A stretch of 64,000 nucleotides of DNA, from contig JANUWF010001058.1 in the NCBI GenBank assembly GCA_026120185.1, positions 1 through 64,000 of the forward strand, read 5' to 3'. The notes under the pieces are model-generated. The model saw nothing but the letters and a program-made list of their open reading frames with translations. It was not told the DNA's origin and ran no database searches. Both the position numbers and the translations under genes were made by a program. This stretch comes from Voacanga thouarsii (Eukaryota > Streptophyta > Magnoliopsida > Gentianales > Apocynaceae). Below, piece by piece: positions 1 to 11,989 of this stretch; positions within the stretch are counted from its first letter, which is position 1; every line of letters starts with the position of its first letter.

Positions 1-2846
1 CAATAATCAAAGATAGTCTTGAATATTTAGTTTCCAAATTTGCTTCCTTAAAATATTCTTCAAGGATTTCAACAACTAGCCTTTCCTTTTCCATTCCAAA
101 CTAGAGAATCATCTTCCTAAACCCTACAACCAATTTGTCCAGCCCTAATCCTCCAGAATTTCGGCAGCTGCAATTCAAAACCTCTCAATTCCCTTCAACC
201 TTCAAGAACACATAGCACACCAAGAACACCTACTCCTTCCTTTCACCTAATACCTCTCCAAATCACTTCAAACCAATACTAAAAACTACAAAATTCATCT
301 ACTCACTGCCGTGAGTTCATCCACACCATTCTTAACATCAAACTCCAAAATCCAACTTGCTAGTTTGGATAAAAAACCAGAAATTTTCTGAATACTCAAG
401 AACACCTTCAAGGTAGGTTTGTTCTAACAACTTCATCTTCTCCAATCTTGATCTCTAATGAATATATATCTGAATAAACATGCTAATGGACTCTCTCTCT
501 CTCTCTCTCTCTCTCTTTTGGCATAATGACTTCTTCAACTTCCTTGGACGAATTTAGACCTCTAGGAGTTAAGATCCATTCAAAACTCCTTTAAGGTATT
601 CATCAATCAAGTAAGCCTTTTCAACCCTTCTTGTAAATTCTAGATTCATGTCTCTAGGACGTTATTGGTAGGAGATGGATTATGAATAGGATTTGAGCAT
701 GTGTCGTTGTGATGAGTTGAGATTGAAGCATGAATGAATGTGTGTATATGATAGAGATGGGATTGATGCATGTGATGATCTATCTTGGATGATATTATGA
801 TGTTTTAGGGTTTAATGCATGTCTCCATGTTTTGAGTGATGTATGTCATCAAGCATGCTAGAAATTATGTCATCTATGATGAATAGGATTTATATTCTTG
901 GTTGATTATTAAATCCATGGTTATATTTATGCTAGATAAGGGTAGATCATGTCTTGATATTATTAGATCTATGCTTATATGCATGATTTGGATGATTTGA
1001 TGAATTGAAGGGTTTTAAATGTTCATGATTGTGGTTAGCAATAAAACTGTGGTCATGATCTAGTTGTCCCTAAGCTAATTTTATTTCTTCAATAAAATAT
1101 TTAATATTATGATTTTTGGCTAGTAATTTCGAAAACCCATGAGGGGTAGATTTGGAATATTATATATATAATAAGGATATTTTAGCCAAATACATAATAG
1201 CTTTTTCTAGAAAAATAAAATATATAGATATTATATATAAAATGATAGTATCAAATGAAGCCTTTTATGAAAATAATCATAATAAGTAAAATATTTACTA
1301 TTAAAATTTAATTATTATCTTTTAACCAAAACCTACTAAAATTTATTTAGTATCTTTCAATCAAGACTCATTAAAATTTATTTTGAACTAATTTTAATTA
1401 TCAATTATTTTCTAGCAATTAATTATTAATAAATTATTATTTTACCTAGTACCACCTAGGACTTTTCATCAAATAAACTCTAAATTATTTTAGCAAGATT
1501 TGAACCTTCAACTTATTGTACATATTTCCCAAACTCTAGTTATTTTAATATCAAACTAGATTTATTTTATAAACCCTTTTATTTATTATCGAGCCTTAAA
1601 GCTTGGGACACTAGGGATATGATTGTTGTAAGTTTAGTTAGTTTTATTTGTGAAAGTGAATCTTTGGCTTGAGTTTGATTGTGGTCTGTATTTACCCCAT
1701 GGGGGTTAGGTCAGCTGTTGGAGACCTTTGTTGTGAGCAAGGATCAGGTAAGCTCCTGCATAAAACCTGTTTGATGAAAAATGATTTTTTTTTTATGGCA
1801 AGCCAAATGTAGAGTGTATGGTCACTCATTTCTGTAAAGGCAATTGAGGATTATTTCCATTCTCATTTCAGACAAATAAATTATTTGCAAATCAAGGGGC
1901 GATTTTACTCAAAACCTAAAACTCTTTCTAAAACCAGTTTTGCCCCAAACTTTGGAAAACCTTAATTTCCATTTTCAATTGGAACTATGTTTTGTTCATT
2001 TTTCCTAAGTGGGATACGTTACGTTGAGTACTCAATAAGGGTAGGCTAGTAGTACTAGTTTTGAAGAGCAAGAGTGAGTCTTCTGGCAAGAGGCCACCTC
2101 TAGAAGATAAGCTCAACTTAGAGAAATGTTAGTACTACTTAGTCATGCCGGTTCGAGCTAGTAGTTTTTATTTCAGTCAAATGACTGTGTTATGTCGGAA
2201 TGGACACCCGGTTGTTATTTGGGTATAGAGAATGAGGAGTATCTTGCCCAGTAGGTCAATCACCTACTTTTGTCAGTCTATATAAAGTGTGGCATTCTGA
2301 CCGGTAGTATGCACAAAGTGTGGCATACTGACCATGTGGACATGGGGCCCAACGTGCGGTAACCTATGACTACCCTTTTTGTGTGGTTGATTTTATTGTG
2401 CACTTGTATGGTTTCAAAAAGAGAAAAACACCACTCTTACTTTTGACTAATGTTTATTGCTTGCCAATATTTCTCTTATAGAGATTTCACACTTTGCATC
2501 TACGAACTATCTTCACTGAACACCCAAAGCACACACGGACTTACTAAGATTTCTGTCTCATCACCTTTTTACCATGATTTCAAGTCGATCCTGTTGTGGG
2601 GATGAGTAGCTAGTGTTATCTGCCTTGGAAAAGAATGTTGTCATTTATTTTTTTTATGTATTGCTTTGGGGAGTTGAGAGTGGATAATTTTATTTATGGA
2701 TTTATTCCTGGGATGTAATAAATTTTAAGTTAAAGTATTAATTTTATTCTGCTATTTTATTTGTGTGACCTAGTTATAAAGACCCCTTGTCCTTTGGATG
2801 GGGCGACATCCCCGGCCCTGGCGGGCCTAGGTAGCGGGGTGTTACA
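1..2846 (-). mobile_element. Tekay/Del-type long LTR, 5' end at 2846, other end outside window
   Basis: Read on the minus strand it begins TGTAACACCCCGC and has the same blocks, in the same order, as the LTRs at 24122-27294 and 59355-63398: a start with GGACAAGGGGTCTTTATAA, a block ending in a TGTGTGC-like motif (around 2525-2545), and the palindrome TTGAGTACTCAA at 2024-2035. No coding region is visible. The two complete relatives are 3.2 and 4.0 kb, so most of the LTR is probably inside the window. It interrupts the Athila-like element that starts at 2847, just before that element's expected polypurine tract. Whether it is a solo LTR cannot be decided because the other flank is missing. The lineage name is an inference from the LTR start and length. 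Confidence 0.7.
491..516. repeat. (CT)n microsatellite
   Basis: Thirteen uninterrupted CT units inside the long LTR; no gene around it. Confidence 0.95.
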
Positions 2847-4690
2847 GCTTAGCCCTTTGCTTGTTCTCAAGCAAAGTATCAAGAACAAGTAGGAAAACAC
2901 AAGGTTAAATCAATCACTCAATCAGTTTCAAAACCATATCTTCAATGCTTTCTTTATTCAAGAACAGAAAACACATGATACTACATCTTTCACAACCAAT
3001 GCAAGACTTGTGTAAGTGATAAATGACTTAGTAGAATCATCACAACACTTAACAATGTTCTCAAACCATTGGAAAGAATTTAGTTAAAAAAGAATATGCA
3101 TTCCATAGGCTTACTCTTCATACATTCTCTCCACTAATCCGAGACATATCATGATTCTACTTAAATCAAGTAGGACTTTTAATCTTGTAATGTAAGGTTA
3201 AAGGCTTGTAATGTAGCTACCAAATGATGGATATAGGAGAATCAAAAATCAAAGAAAAACTAAGAGTTCTCAAGAAAAGGATAAACAAAATGAATCAATA
3301 ATTTCCAACTCTTCTTGCTCTCCTATTCTAAAAATCAATCAAACCATAACCTTGTTCAGCAATTACAACTCCATTCAAGCAAATCCTATATTTCTCTTCC
3401 TTTTTCTTTCTCAACTCTTCTTTATTCCTTTCACAAGATCACTCAAATTTCCAACAATGGTGTCAAAAATTTAATATGAACTTAACTTTTTACAGTTCCA
3501 TCACCATCCCTTTTGTGATCTTTTCTTTCCTTCTTTTCTTTTCAATTGTCTTTTCTTTCACTGCAGCTATTTTTTTTTTTCTCACTTTCAATTCTTCATA
3601 GCAGCTTTTTATTTTCTTTTCTCTCTTCTCTTTCTTTTCTTTTTCTAGCTCAACATAGCCATTGATACATGACTGAAAGTAACGAGTCATGATCTTTCTC
3701 CAAGTATTCTTCCTCAAAATTCTCTTTCATATACTTTTGTCCATCAAGAGCATAAACATTTGGAAAATTATTCAAACTTTCAGAAACAAGCAATGGACAA
3801 AATACCGTGACGGGTTTTAATGAAAGAAATCAACCATTGAGGCTCAAAATAGGCACTAGGGATAATATAACAATAGGTATGCTTGAAAAGTTCAAACTAT
3901 CCAAAGAAGGCCTATTACCGTCATCCTTAAGTTAAATCATGACTGTCTTTCTTATTTCGCCTCAAGAGATATTCAAGTAAGTTCTAGAATGCTCCATGAA
4001 TTTTAGTAGAAAAACTGGTTTAAGAATAATGCAAAGCATTAGATCAAGAACTACTTCGTCCAAGTGTGTGCAAAAAGTCATGTATAAGCTATAAATGATG
4101 TAGAACATATGCTCTATAATCCATCATAAAGACATGCACTAAAAATATAGCTTGAAATCTCAAAAAAAGCCTGAAAATTTTTTGAAAATTTTTGAAAATT
4201 TGCTCCCAACCAAGAAGGCTAAAGAACATGTATAGAAGACTTGTCAATCAAATCACTCCCCCACACTGAAACTGGATATTATCCTCATTGGCCAAATAAA
4301 TATAACAAGAACAAACAATACCATGAGACCAAAAATATAAAGGAGAAGCGATAAGAAAAACAAACTTCCATTCATTTTGCTCCAATTTTCCAAACTTTGT
4401 GCTTCAAATAAAATTGATAAAAACATGGACAAAGTATATCACCAAACCACTTCCCCACATTGAAATTGGACAATGTCCTCCTTGGCAACAAATAAACACA
4501 AAAAAGCATCTCCAAATAGACCAAAAATGATAAAGGGGTAGAAAGTTTAAGTAATACTTCCCAAGTGCAATAATGCTCAATAGATATCCAACTTGAGGTA
4601 AAGAGAAAGGATTATCCAAGAGGACTTTATTCCTGTAAAACAAAACAAAAATAAAAGCATAAAGAAAATAATAATAAAATAAAAACTGAC

Positions 4691-5587
4691 CTAAATAAAA
4701 GAAAACAAACTAAAGAAAAAGACAAAAATAATAAACAAATAAAAATAAAACAACAACTCTCTACACCCATCATGCTTCCTCATCAAACCTTTTGAAAAGA
4801 AATTAAAGCTCAAAGTAGAAGATAGGCATAATGAATGAAGAAAGAATGGAGGCTTTTGAAAATCGGAAGGTTTAGGAAAACGATTTGTCTCAGCAAAGCT
4901 AAACACATAAACCTCATCCTCTAACATTTCTTTAGGCACATAAGTATCTGTTTCAATATATGAGTGCACATGGTATCTAACAGATGCATCAACTTTGAAA
5001 TTATCGATTAACCCTTCAAAGAATTTTTCCAATTAAAATTCCCTTTAAACTTAGCAATTGTATTCTTAAAGATAGGATCAAGAAATCCTTACTTTTCAAC
5101 ACATCTACAAAAACTAAGTTACCTCCCATTGAATGGGGTGAAGGGTAGAGATTACCACCATCCTCTAAGGACTTTAACGATATAGTATTGAAAAATCCAA
5201 CTCCTTGAAGCATGATAAATTCAACACATCATTATTTGGATCCATATTCTCCGAGAAAAGAAAAGAACCTAGGAAATCATGTGTCAAAGAGAGGTTAGGA
5301 TTATTAGCCCATAGAGAAGAATTGAATACCTCCCTTCCCACATTGGATAGTTGTCCGTCATAGGATCTCTCTTCTCCTGGGAGATTCTCTTGTTTGAATG
5401 TATGGGCCAACATGAACTTATGATTCTCCTCAATGATCTTAACTAAGTGTTTCCTTTGATCGTACAATTCTTGGGAAGCTTTGTCATGCCACTGAACAGA
5501 TGAATTTGTATTAGCAACAAAAGAATTCACTAATGCTTTGAAGGACGTCTCACCAAAAACATCAATGTGAGCTTGTAATTTTGCCAA
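4691..5587 (-). pseudogene. Unrecognised coding-like stretch inside the pol-less Athila-like element
   Basis: A 137-codon frame opens at 5587 (begins MAKLQAHIDVFGETSF). After a stop near 5174 similar-looking open sequence continues in other frames to about 4800; one piece starts MEKFFEGLIDNFKVDAS at 5032. The amino-acid make-up is ordinary rather than low-complexity, unlike the rest of the internal region. It occupies the place where gag or a captured sequence would sit. I do not recognise a domain: no CCHC knuckle, no DSG/DTG protease site, no RT motif. It may be a diverged gag, an extra Athila ORF or a captured host fragment. Frame changes suggest it is decayed. Confidence 0.4.
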
Positions 5588-6013
5588 TCAATACACTAAT
5601 ATTTTTTTTTCTTTTTTATTTTTTCTTTCTTTTTTGAAAAATGGAATAAAAATGATGAACATGCAGCAATGATGAATAGTGCAATTTAATGCATGAAGAA
5701 AGAAATAAAAATGAAACAAAATGAAATCTACTATTTCGCCTTCAGGTCATTGGATCATGTACCAAGGCTAACAGCTAGAAAATACAAGACAAAAGTTAGA
5801 TAACAGAATTAATGATTAAAACAAAATCACAAGGTTACAAAGTTAGTGAAGAGGACATAGTCAAAGTTAGTAGGTTAGGTTAGGTTACAAGGGTATACAA
5901 GAATACATGAAATACAAAAGATATCACCTTTTTGCAAAAGAACAATTATACATATTTACATATTTACATATTTACATGGTTAAATAAACAAAATCCAAGC
6001 TTTCATGCTATTG

Positions 6014-6032
6014 TTCCCCAGCAACGGTGCCA
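6014..6032 (-). other. Primer binding site of the Athila-like element
   Basis: Minus-strand TGGCACCGTTGCTGGGGAA lies six bases inside the LTR end at 6039. It closely resembles the TGGCGCCGTTGCCGGGGA site typical of plant Tat/Athila elements, which I recall as matching tRNA-Asp. It identifies the adjoining LTR as the 5' LTR and fixes the orientation. Confidence 0.8.
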
Positions 6033-6038
6033 AAAACT

Positions 6039-7531
6039 TGATGTGTCCAGACTTGGGTGTAAAAATTATACAAAAACTAAGCACATTCCCAATCAAGTCT
6101 AAATTAAAACGTTCAATCCAAATCACACATATAAGCAAGCGTACTCATCATTAACCGAGCATAGGGTTCAAATGAGTGTCTATTCTCAAGGAACAAGTAG
6201 ACATTAATCACATTTCTTTCATTGTTTAACCAACTCGATAAAGTGAAAAAGAAAAAAAATAAAATAAATAAAAATAAAAGTATATACATGTTAAGGATGG
6301 AGAAGTATGTAACTCAAACCATTGTTTAGACAAACATGATCTTAAAGTACCTAACAATTATCATAACTAATCATTCTCTTGGCACCATGAAGGATTAAGA
6401 TAAATTAGCATCACATAGTCTATCTCAACTAATTCATCCACAAGTTGCATTAAACATAATTTTTTATTTAATTTCCTTGGTCTGGAAAATTTAAAACATA
6501 AAATCAATCAATGAATCCTTGGTCTTGCAAACATCAATTAACCTTTAATTACTCAATCCTCAGCAATTAATCTCTTTGGTCTAGCAAGTTAATAGCTAAT
6601 AAATATGAAATTAATCAATTGCAACTGCCATCAACCGCTTTGGTCTAGCAAGTTAATGAAAAGAAACAACCAATTAATCTTGTAATATACCCAAGTAATT
6701 AAATACCAAGAAGAACAATCAATTAATCAAAAGATCAAATAACTCTCAAAATCATGAATATCTAAAACAATATCGAATTACAATAAAATAATTAACATAT
6801 CATTGTCCAAGAAAAAGAAAATGAAGTAAAAGAAAGCACTCATAGACAAGCCTCCTCCTTCTTCCTTTGAAGACCTTCTTGCACAACCCTCATTGAATTG
6901 AAGAATTCCTCATTTGATTGAGTAACTTTCTATGATGATCAATGAATTCCCCCCTCTTTTCCCTTGTGTTTTTCATCTATTTATAGGCTTAGGAAGTACC
7001 TAAACTCGTAGGTACAATGTTCTTGGCTGAGTAGAAGTTGGAAGTTACTAAAACTGCACAGATTACCAAAAACCGCGTAGAAAAAATCACACACCGCCTT
7101 ATCTTCAGGGTACAGCCAGCACTGCCTTGGCTCTCAGAGCTGGTGCCGCTTGTGTTCTGCTTCTCTACTTGTTCGTCGATTTTTCTCTGAATTTTGCACA
7201 ATAAAGATCAGAATGTAGTAGGCGCCGCCTTGACTCTTGGAGCCAGCGCCGGTTCCCCTCTGTTTCGTTTTGTTTTAACAATTTTTCATTGCTTCAAAGT
7301 TCGTGTAATCCAGTGCATGGCCGACATCAGTTCTAGAGCCCTAGCTGGTGCTGCATCTCCTTTGTTCTGCGATGGTTTTATTTCGTTTTACCCTAAAAAT
7401 CTGTAAAAATGAAAAAATACATTTTTAATGGTAAAATCTCAAATATGAAGGAATATGACTAGTTATTGAACAAATGTATCACAAAAGAACCTCAAATAAC
7501 TAGGAAAACCATGACTAATTTAGCCCCTATC
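6039..7531 (-). mobile_element. 5' LTR of Athila-like element
   Basis: On the minus strand it starts GATAGGGGCTAAATTAGTC (relatives start TGATAGGGCC or TGATAAGGGT) and ends CACATCA just before the primer site. Length is about 1.49 kb, close to relatives at 32241-33761 (1.52 kb) and 39811-41230 (1.42 kb). A TATA box lies at 6977-6985, and GC-rich palindrome-like modules (GGCGCC, GCGCCGG) lie 120-390 bp upstream of it at about 7105-7375. The upstream flank is copia sequence (7532 onward), so this element inserted into a copia RT/RNase H region. Confidence 0.75.
6977..6985 (-). promoter_or_regulatory. TATA box of Athila-like LTR
   Basis: Minus-strand TATAAATAG in the context GCCTATAAATAG. The same context sits at the equivalent place in the LTR copy at 13796-13804. 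Confidence 0.6.
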
Positions 7532-8335
7532 TAGCATGGATCAATCAAAAAAGTGATTCTTACCCATGCCACATGGTGTAAGCTTTTCAAAGTCGATGTC
7601 TCCCAAGACATAAGATGAAAAGGATCACATAAGTAAGATTTTATATGCCTCGACAGTTGGATCTATCATGTACGCTATAATATGTACTAGGCCCGATGTA
7701 TCTTGTGCTTTCAGTTTGACGAGCAGATACTAATCTGACCCTGGTGAGGGTCATTGTGCGGCTGTAAAGAACAGCCTTAAGTACTTACAAAGGACTAAGG
7801 ATATGTTTTTAGTATATAGAGAAGGTGATTTGAAAATAAACAAGTATATTGTTCCCAGTTTTCAATCTGATAAAGATTATTTCAAATCACAATCCGACTA
7901 TGTATTTATGCTGTGAGGAGGGGCAATAAATTGAAAAAGTTCCAAACAAGATACTATTACCGACTCTACGACAAAAGCTGAGTACATAGCCGCTTCTGAA
8001 GCAGCTAAGGAGGTTGTTTGGATCAAGAAGTTTGTGATGGAACTAGGTGTAGTTCCTAGTGTTGTTGGTTCAATAACTTAATATTATGACAACAATGTAG
8101 CCATTGCACAAACAAAGGAGCTACGGTCTCACTAACGATCCAAACACATATTGCGACACTATCATCTGATCTGGGAGATCATAGATAGGAATGATGTAAA
8201 GATAGAGAGAGTTCTCACAGATGAGAACATAGCTGACCCACTTACGAAAGCACTATCCCAAAAGAAACATGATTGTCATGTTGAGTCATTCGGCATTAGA
8301 TACATGAAAGATCGACTCTAGTGCAACTGGGAATT
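7532..8335 (+). pseudogene. Copia pol remnant (RNase H end) and polypurine tract
   Basis: Begins at the same point of copia pol as 55015 in the longer copy (AGCATGGATCAATC) and runs through the RNase H domain to its C-terminus. Recognisable pieces are SEAAKEVVWIKKF near 7996, the CDNN-like YYDNN near 8080, RSKHILRHYHLI near 8140 and DPLTKALSQKKHD near 8235. Stop codons interrupt it (for example after VGSIT and after ELRSH) and the upstream part has frameshifts. A purine-rich AACTGGGAA at about 8324 precedes the LTR. The 5' part of pol is cut off by the Athila LTR at 7531. Confidence 0.8.
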
Positions 8336-9240
8336 TATTAGTGTTATACCCTAGAGGCAATCACTTGAACATTGTATATGACACATTTTATTTTAATAAA
8401 AGGTATTATTTATCTTACAGTTTCTTTGTTTACTTTTCGGTAATATAACTATTCGATAAAGTACTTAGCACAACACTGTGTTAAGGAAATCATGATAGAA
8501 ATCATGCTATGAGATTCCTACTATACTGTATAGTGTTAGTACTTAAATATTCCCTAGTCATAGTATTAATGAGACAGGACATCATTAATACGTTAAGACT
8601 AGCATGTGTTAGACTTCCTGATTTGATCAGGTGGTGGTTCTCATATCCATGAGTATTGAGATACTCAAAGTTAACACATGGATGCTTGTTAATGGAACAA
8701 GTTCATTGGATGACCAAGCTATGAGATAATCACATGGATAACTATTTAGTTCCAGTAATATAATCTTAATATAGAAAACATGTAAATAATCTTAGACTTG
8801 AGTTTCCAAGGTACTTTGTTTGCTGAGCATTGTACTTTGATTCTAATATCTGAAGCTCAATCGAGGGCCACCTATAGGATGGATATTGGACATATTGTGA
8901 GGTAAATGAAAGTAATTGAGAGGGTCAATAAAGGATTCACCACTCCTAATAGTAGAGGCGAATATCTCATGACCACTTGTAGAAATTATTACTCGAGAAG
9001 TCCTTGGCTAAAGTGATTGTGTATTGGAAACAGTTCCAATTGGTACACATCTAGAATAGTGGGTACTTGGTACAAGTACTATTGTATTCGAGGCAGAATT
9101 AATTCTGGAGGGAGTTGGCACTAATTCCGTACTCCAAACCGAATGAGATATTGTATGGTGAAAGAAGTTAATTGCACCGTAGTTTGTTATTGAAGGGTTC
9201 ATGTCAAGCAACTTGACTTCTTGGACTCTTGGGTGGTCAT
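8336..9240 (+). mobile_element. Truncated copia 3' LTR (BARE/Angela-like family)
   Basis: Begins TATTAGTGTTATACCC and contains CCCTAGAGGCAATCACTTG, the hallmark shared with LTRs at 14550, 43777 and 55632. BARE-1/Angela LTRs of grasses carry a similar CCCTAGAGGCAAT phrase near their start. It follows the matching copia RNase H directly, so it is a 3' LTR. It stops at about 9240 within GGGTGGTCATGA, where relatives continue for roughly 0.7-1.1 kb; chromovirus sequence begins there. Confidence 0.8.
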
Positions 9241-11068
9241 GAAATAAGTATTCTTCCTCCCATCATGCTTTACATGCCTATCATATTGCCAAGGCCTTTC
9301 TACGAGCAAGTGACCCACTTGCATGGGTACCATATCACATAGCACATCATCCTTGTATTTTCCCATCTCAAAAGACACCAAAATTTGCTTGTTTACTCTC
9401 ATTTCCCCATATATGTTTAACCATTGTAATTTGTAGGGCTTGGGGTGTTTAATCTAACTCATGTCCAATTCTTTAACCAAGTTTGCACTAATAACGTTAG
9501 TGCAACTCCCACTATCCACAATGACACTACAAGGGGTCTTGTTGATTAGACACTTAGTATAGAAAATGTTCTCTCTTTGTTGGTGATCTTGATCCTCAAT
9601 GGCTTGTGAATTTAATAACCTTCTTGTAACTCCCACCAAAGAGTATTCTTGACCAACAACTTCTCCTTTATCACTTTCCTCATCTCCTTTTCCCTTTTGA
9701 TCTCCTTGGTATGTTTCTCCCTCTTCTTCTTCGTCGGAAGAAACCTTACCATAGGGATTAGTATACATCGTTCTCTTGCTTAAGCACTCATGGGAGGTAT
9801 GTCCATATCCAAGGCACTTAAAACACTTGATGTCCCTATTCCTTTGTGGCCTTTTCCATGGCTTTTCCCTTGTCTTTGTTCCAACATTCCCTAGGTATCC
9901 AATCCTCCCTAGGCTTCCAATCATCTCTAGGTTTCCAAGCCTCCATTAGTTTGTTGAAGTCCCTTTGGAATGGCTTAGGGGCTTCATCCTTCTTAAATGG
10001 TACCTTGCTAGTAGTGTTGGGGTTTAGAAGTGGTGGTCTAGTAAATGCCTTCATTTTTAATTGCCTCTCAATCTTTATAGCGATATGTACCATCTTCTCC
10101 AATCGATCATAAGGGTGCAATTTTACCAAATTGGCAACCTCCCTATTTAATCCTCCCAAGAACCTTACCCTTGTTGCTCTAGAATCCTCATTGATTTGAG
10201 CTCTCATCAACATTACTTCCATCTTTTTATGGTAATCTTCCACACTCTTGTTCACTTGCTTAAATGACTGGAGCCTTTGATAAAGATCATTGTAGTAATG
10301 GTGTGGTATAAACCTTGCCCTCATCATATCTTTCAACAAATTTCAACTAGCCACGGTTTTCACCCCCATTTGTCTCCTTTGTGCACTAACTTGCTCCCAC
10401 CAAACCAAAGCATACTTCGAAAATCCCAAAATAGCCAACCTCAATTTTGACTTCTCACTATAGGTATGACTCTCTAGGAATATCTCCATCTTGTTTTCCC
10501 ACTCGAAATAAGCTTCAGGGTCACTCTTGCCATAGAATGTCGACACTTTCAATTTGATGTGGTTCAACTCCCTTTCCTCATCATTTCCTTCTCTCCTTCC
10601 TCCTCTATTGCCCCATCTTCTATGGTGTTCCCCAAGGGCTTCAACTTATTCCCCATCATACCATTCATCAACTTCCTCAAACTCTCTTTCTAACCCCCTT
10701 AGATTGTTCCCACCATTCCTTCTTTGGCCCATATCTCGTCCTCCTCTCATAGGGGCTTGTTGGAATCCCCCGATTGAGTGCTCATACCACTCTTTCCCTT
10801 GTTGGGCATGTAATGGAGGGGTATGTGCATCGCTATCCCTCATCCTAGGGCTAGGTACTTCAAATCGCTCTTAGCCACTCCTTTGTGCGACAATAGAAGA
10901 TTGTCCAAAATAATTTATCAACTCTCTTGTCATGTTTTGGAACTCACTTTGCATAGTCCTCATCATAGCTTGCAAGTCATCACGCAAAACCTTAGCATCA
11001 ATATATTCTCTTTAAGATCTACTAAGTCCATTTGGGTTAGGCCTAAAGATCTCTTCATCATGGGCCAT
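9241..11068 (-). pseudogene. Chromovirus (CRM/Reina-like) gag and partial protease
   Basis: Minus strand, start codon near 11068 (MAHDEEIFRPNPNGLSR). Order: N-terminal region with a stop near 11010; gag core FYGKSDPEAYFEWENKME and WWEQV (10567-10343); a second gag part with SVEDYHKKMEVMLMRAQ (10339-9836); CCHC knuckle CFKCLGYGHTSHEC near 9790-9830; protease with VIVDSGSCTNVIS near 9495; protease tail VLCDMVPMQVGHLL and KHDGRKNTYF, ending about 9241. At least two frameshifts and several stops. RT, RNase H and integrase are absent because the sequence joins a copia LTR at 9240. The active-site DSG is retained. Assignment to chromovirus rests on recall of gag and protease wording. Confidence 0.75.
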
Positions 11069-11970
11069 AGTGATAGAATATTTACTTACTTATACTTGCA
11101 CAAAAAAAAAAAAAGAGATTAGGAAGAAAATAATTCCTCACTTCACTTCATTGCGTCTTGGCTCTCAAGGATTAGCCATTCCACGCTCGTGTTTACTCTC
11201 TTAAGCTCTTTTAGTAATAGGCTCACCCTCTTGCCTTTTTCTCAATATTCAAGCCTTCTTGTTCAATCTCAATTCTCCCCAATAGCTAAAGATTTAGTCC
11301 AACTTAGTGAATCACACAAATCAATGGATTTTTCCAATTAAGGGGGGGTTTAGGGGAATTTCAACAAACACTTGTTAGGCACCTCAAGCAAACAAGTTTT
11401 AATCAAGAATTTCAAGAAATGTGGACATAATCAATACATGAACAAACACTAGATGCACAAGAAACACTTTTTAGAAAGAAACGAACAAGAATTAACAAGA
11501 GCAAAGAAACAAGAACAACTAGAACTATGATTATGAAGAATAAGATGATCACAAGTGTCCACTAATAAAGCTGAGCCCAATGTGGATGGAATTCAACAAT
11601 AGAGTGATATACTAAGTCCCAATATCCCAAGGAATGAAAATTAAGAATCAAAGTTCCCAATTACAGCAAAAAACATTCTCATGGAACATTTATCAAACTC
11701 CTTGGCTGCAATCCCGTCATTTAAGAATAACCAACATTTTCACCCATATTCAAACTAATTTTCACCACAAACACAAGAAAAATTTGTTTCCAAGGATTAT
11801 ATTAACATCAAGAAGCAATTTTCCCAAAGAAAAATTGAGGTATAACAAAGATTTCATGACCTTTCTGGAGCATATTTTTGAGTTACGGGATTTCTCTATT
11901 TTCTTTTTCTTCAACTTTGTAGGGCTCCTTTTCTTGCTTTCAAGCTTTAATTACAATCAAAACTTTCCTT
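11069..11970 (-). other. Untranslated leader of the chromovirus
   Basis: Lies between the primer site (11971-11982) and the gag start. AT-rich with no convincing coding potential; contains a run of seven G on the plus strand near 11342. Confidence 0.5.
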
Positions 11971-11982
11971 GCTCTGATACCA
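11971..11982 (-). other. Primer binding site, initiator Met tRNA type
   Basis: Minus-strand TGGTATCAGAGC, an exact copy of the plant initiator-Met-tRNA primer site, eight bases inside the LTR end at 11990. Confidence 0.85.
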
Positions 11983-11989
11983 AACTCTT

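Larger units (their letters stand above)
2847..6038 (-). mobile_element. Internal region of an Athila-like element lacking pol
   Basis: On the minus strand this follows the LTR and primer site at 6014-7531 and runs toward the long LTR at 1-2846. From 2847 to about 4480 it aligns by eye with the 3' non-coding parts of the other Athila-type copies (14354-14549, 16479-16580, 33762-35155). Shared blocks are the TTGCTTG-TCTCAAGCAAAG stretch at the edge, the AACCATTGGAAAGAATTTAG block near 3065 and the ACACTGAAACTGGATATTATCC block near 4263, which also occurs in diverged form near 4455. No protease, RT or integrase motif was found, so it appears non-autonomous. Stretches at 3490-3717 and 5590-6010 are low-complexity or non-coding. 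Confidence 0.65.

Noticed and set aside
3490..3717. Lysine/glutamate-rich frame
   Set aside because: Pyrimidine-rich low-complexity DNA at the position of Athila 3' non-coding sequence.
9846..10112. Plus-strand frames over the chromovirus gag, also 10554-11122
   Set aside because: Shadows of the minus-strand gag, which carries the CCHC and gag motifs.
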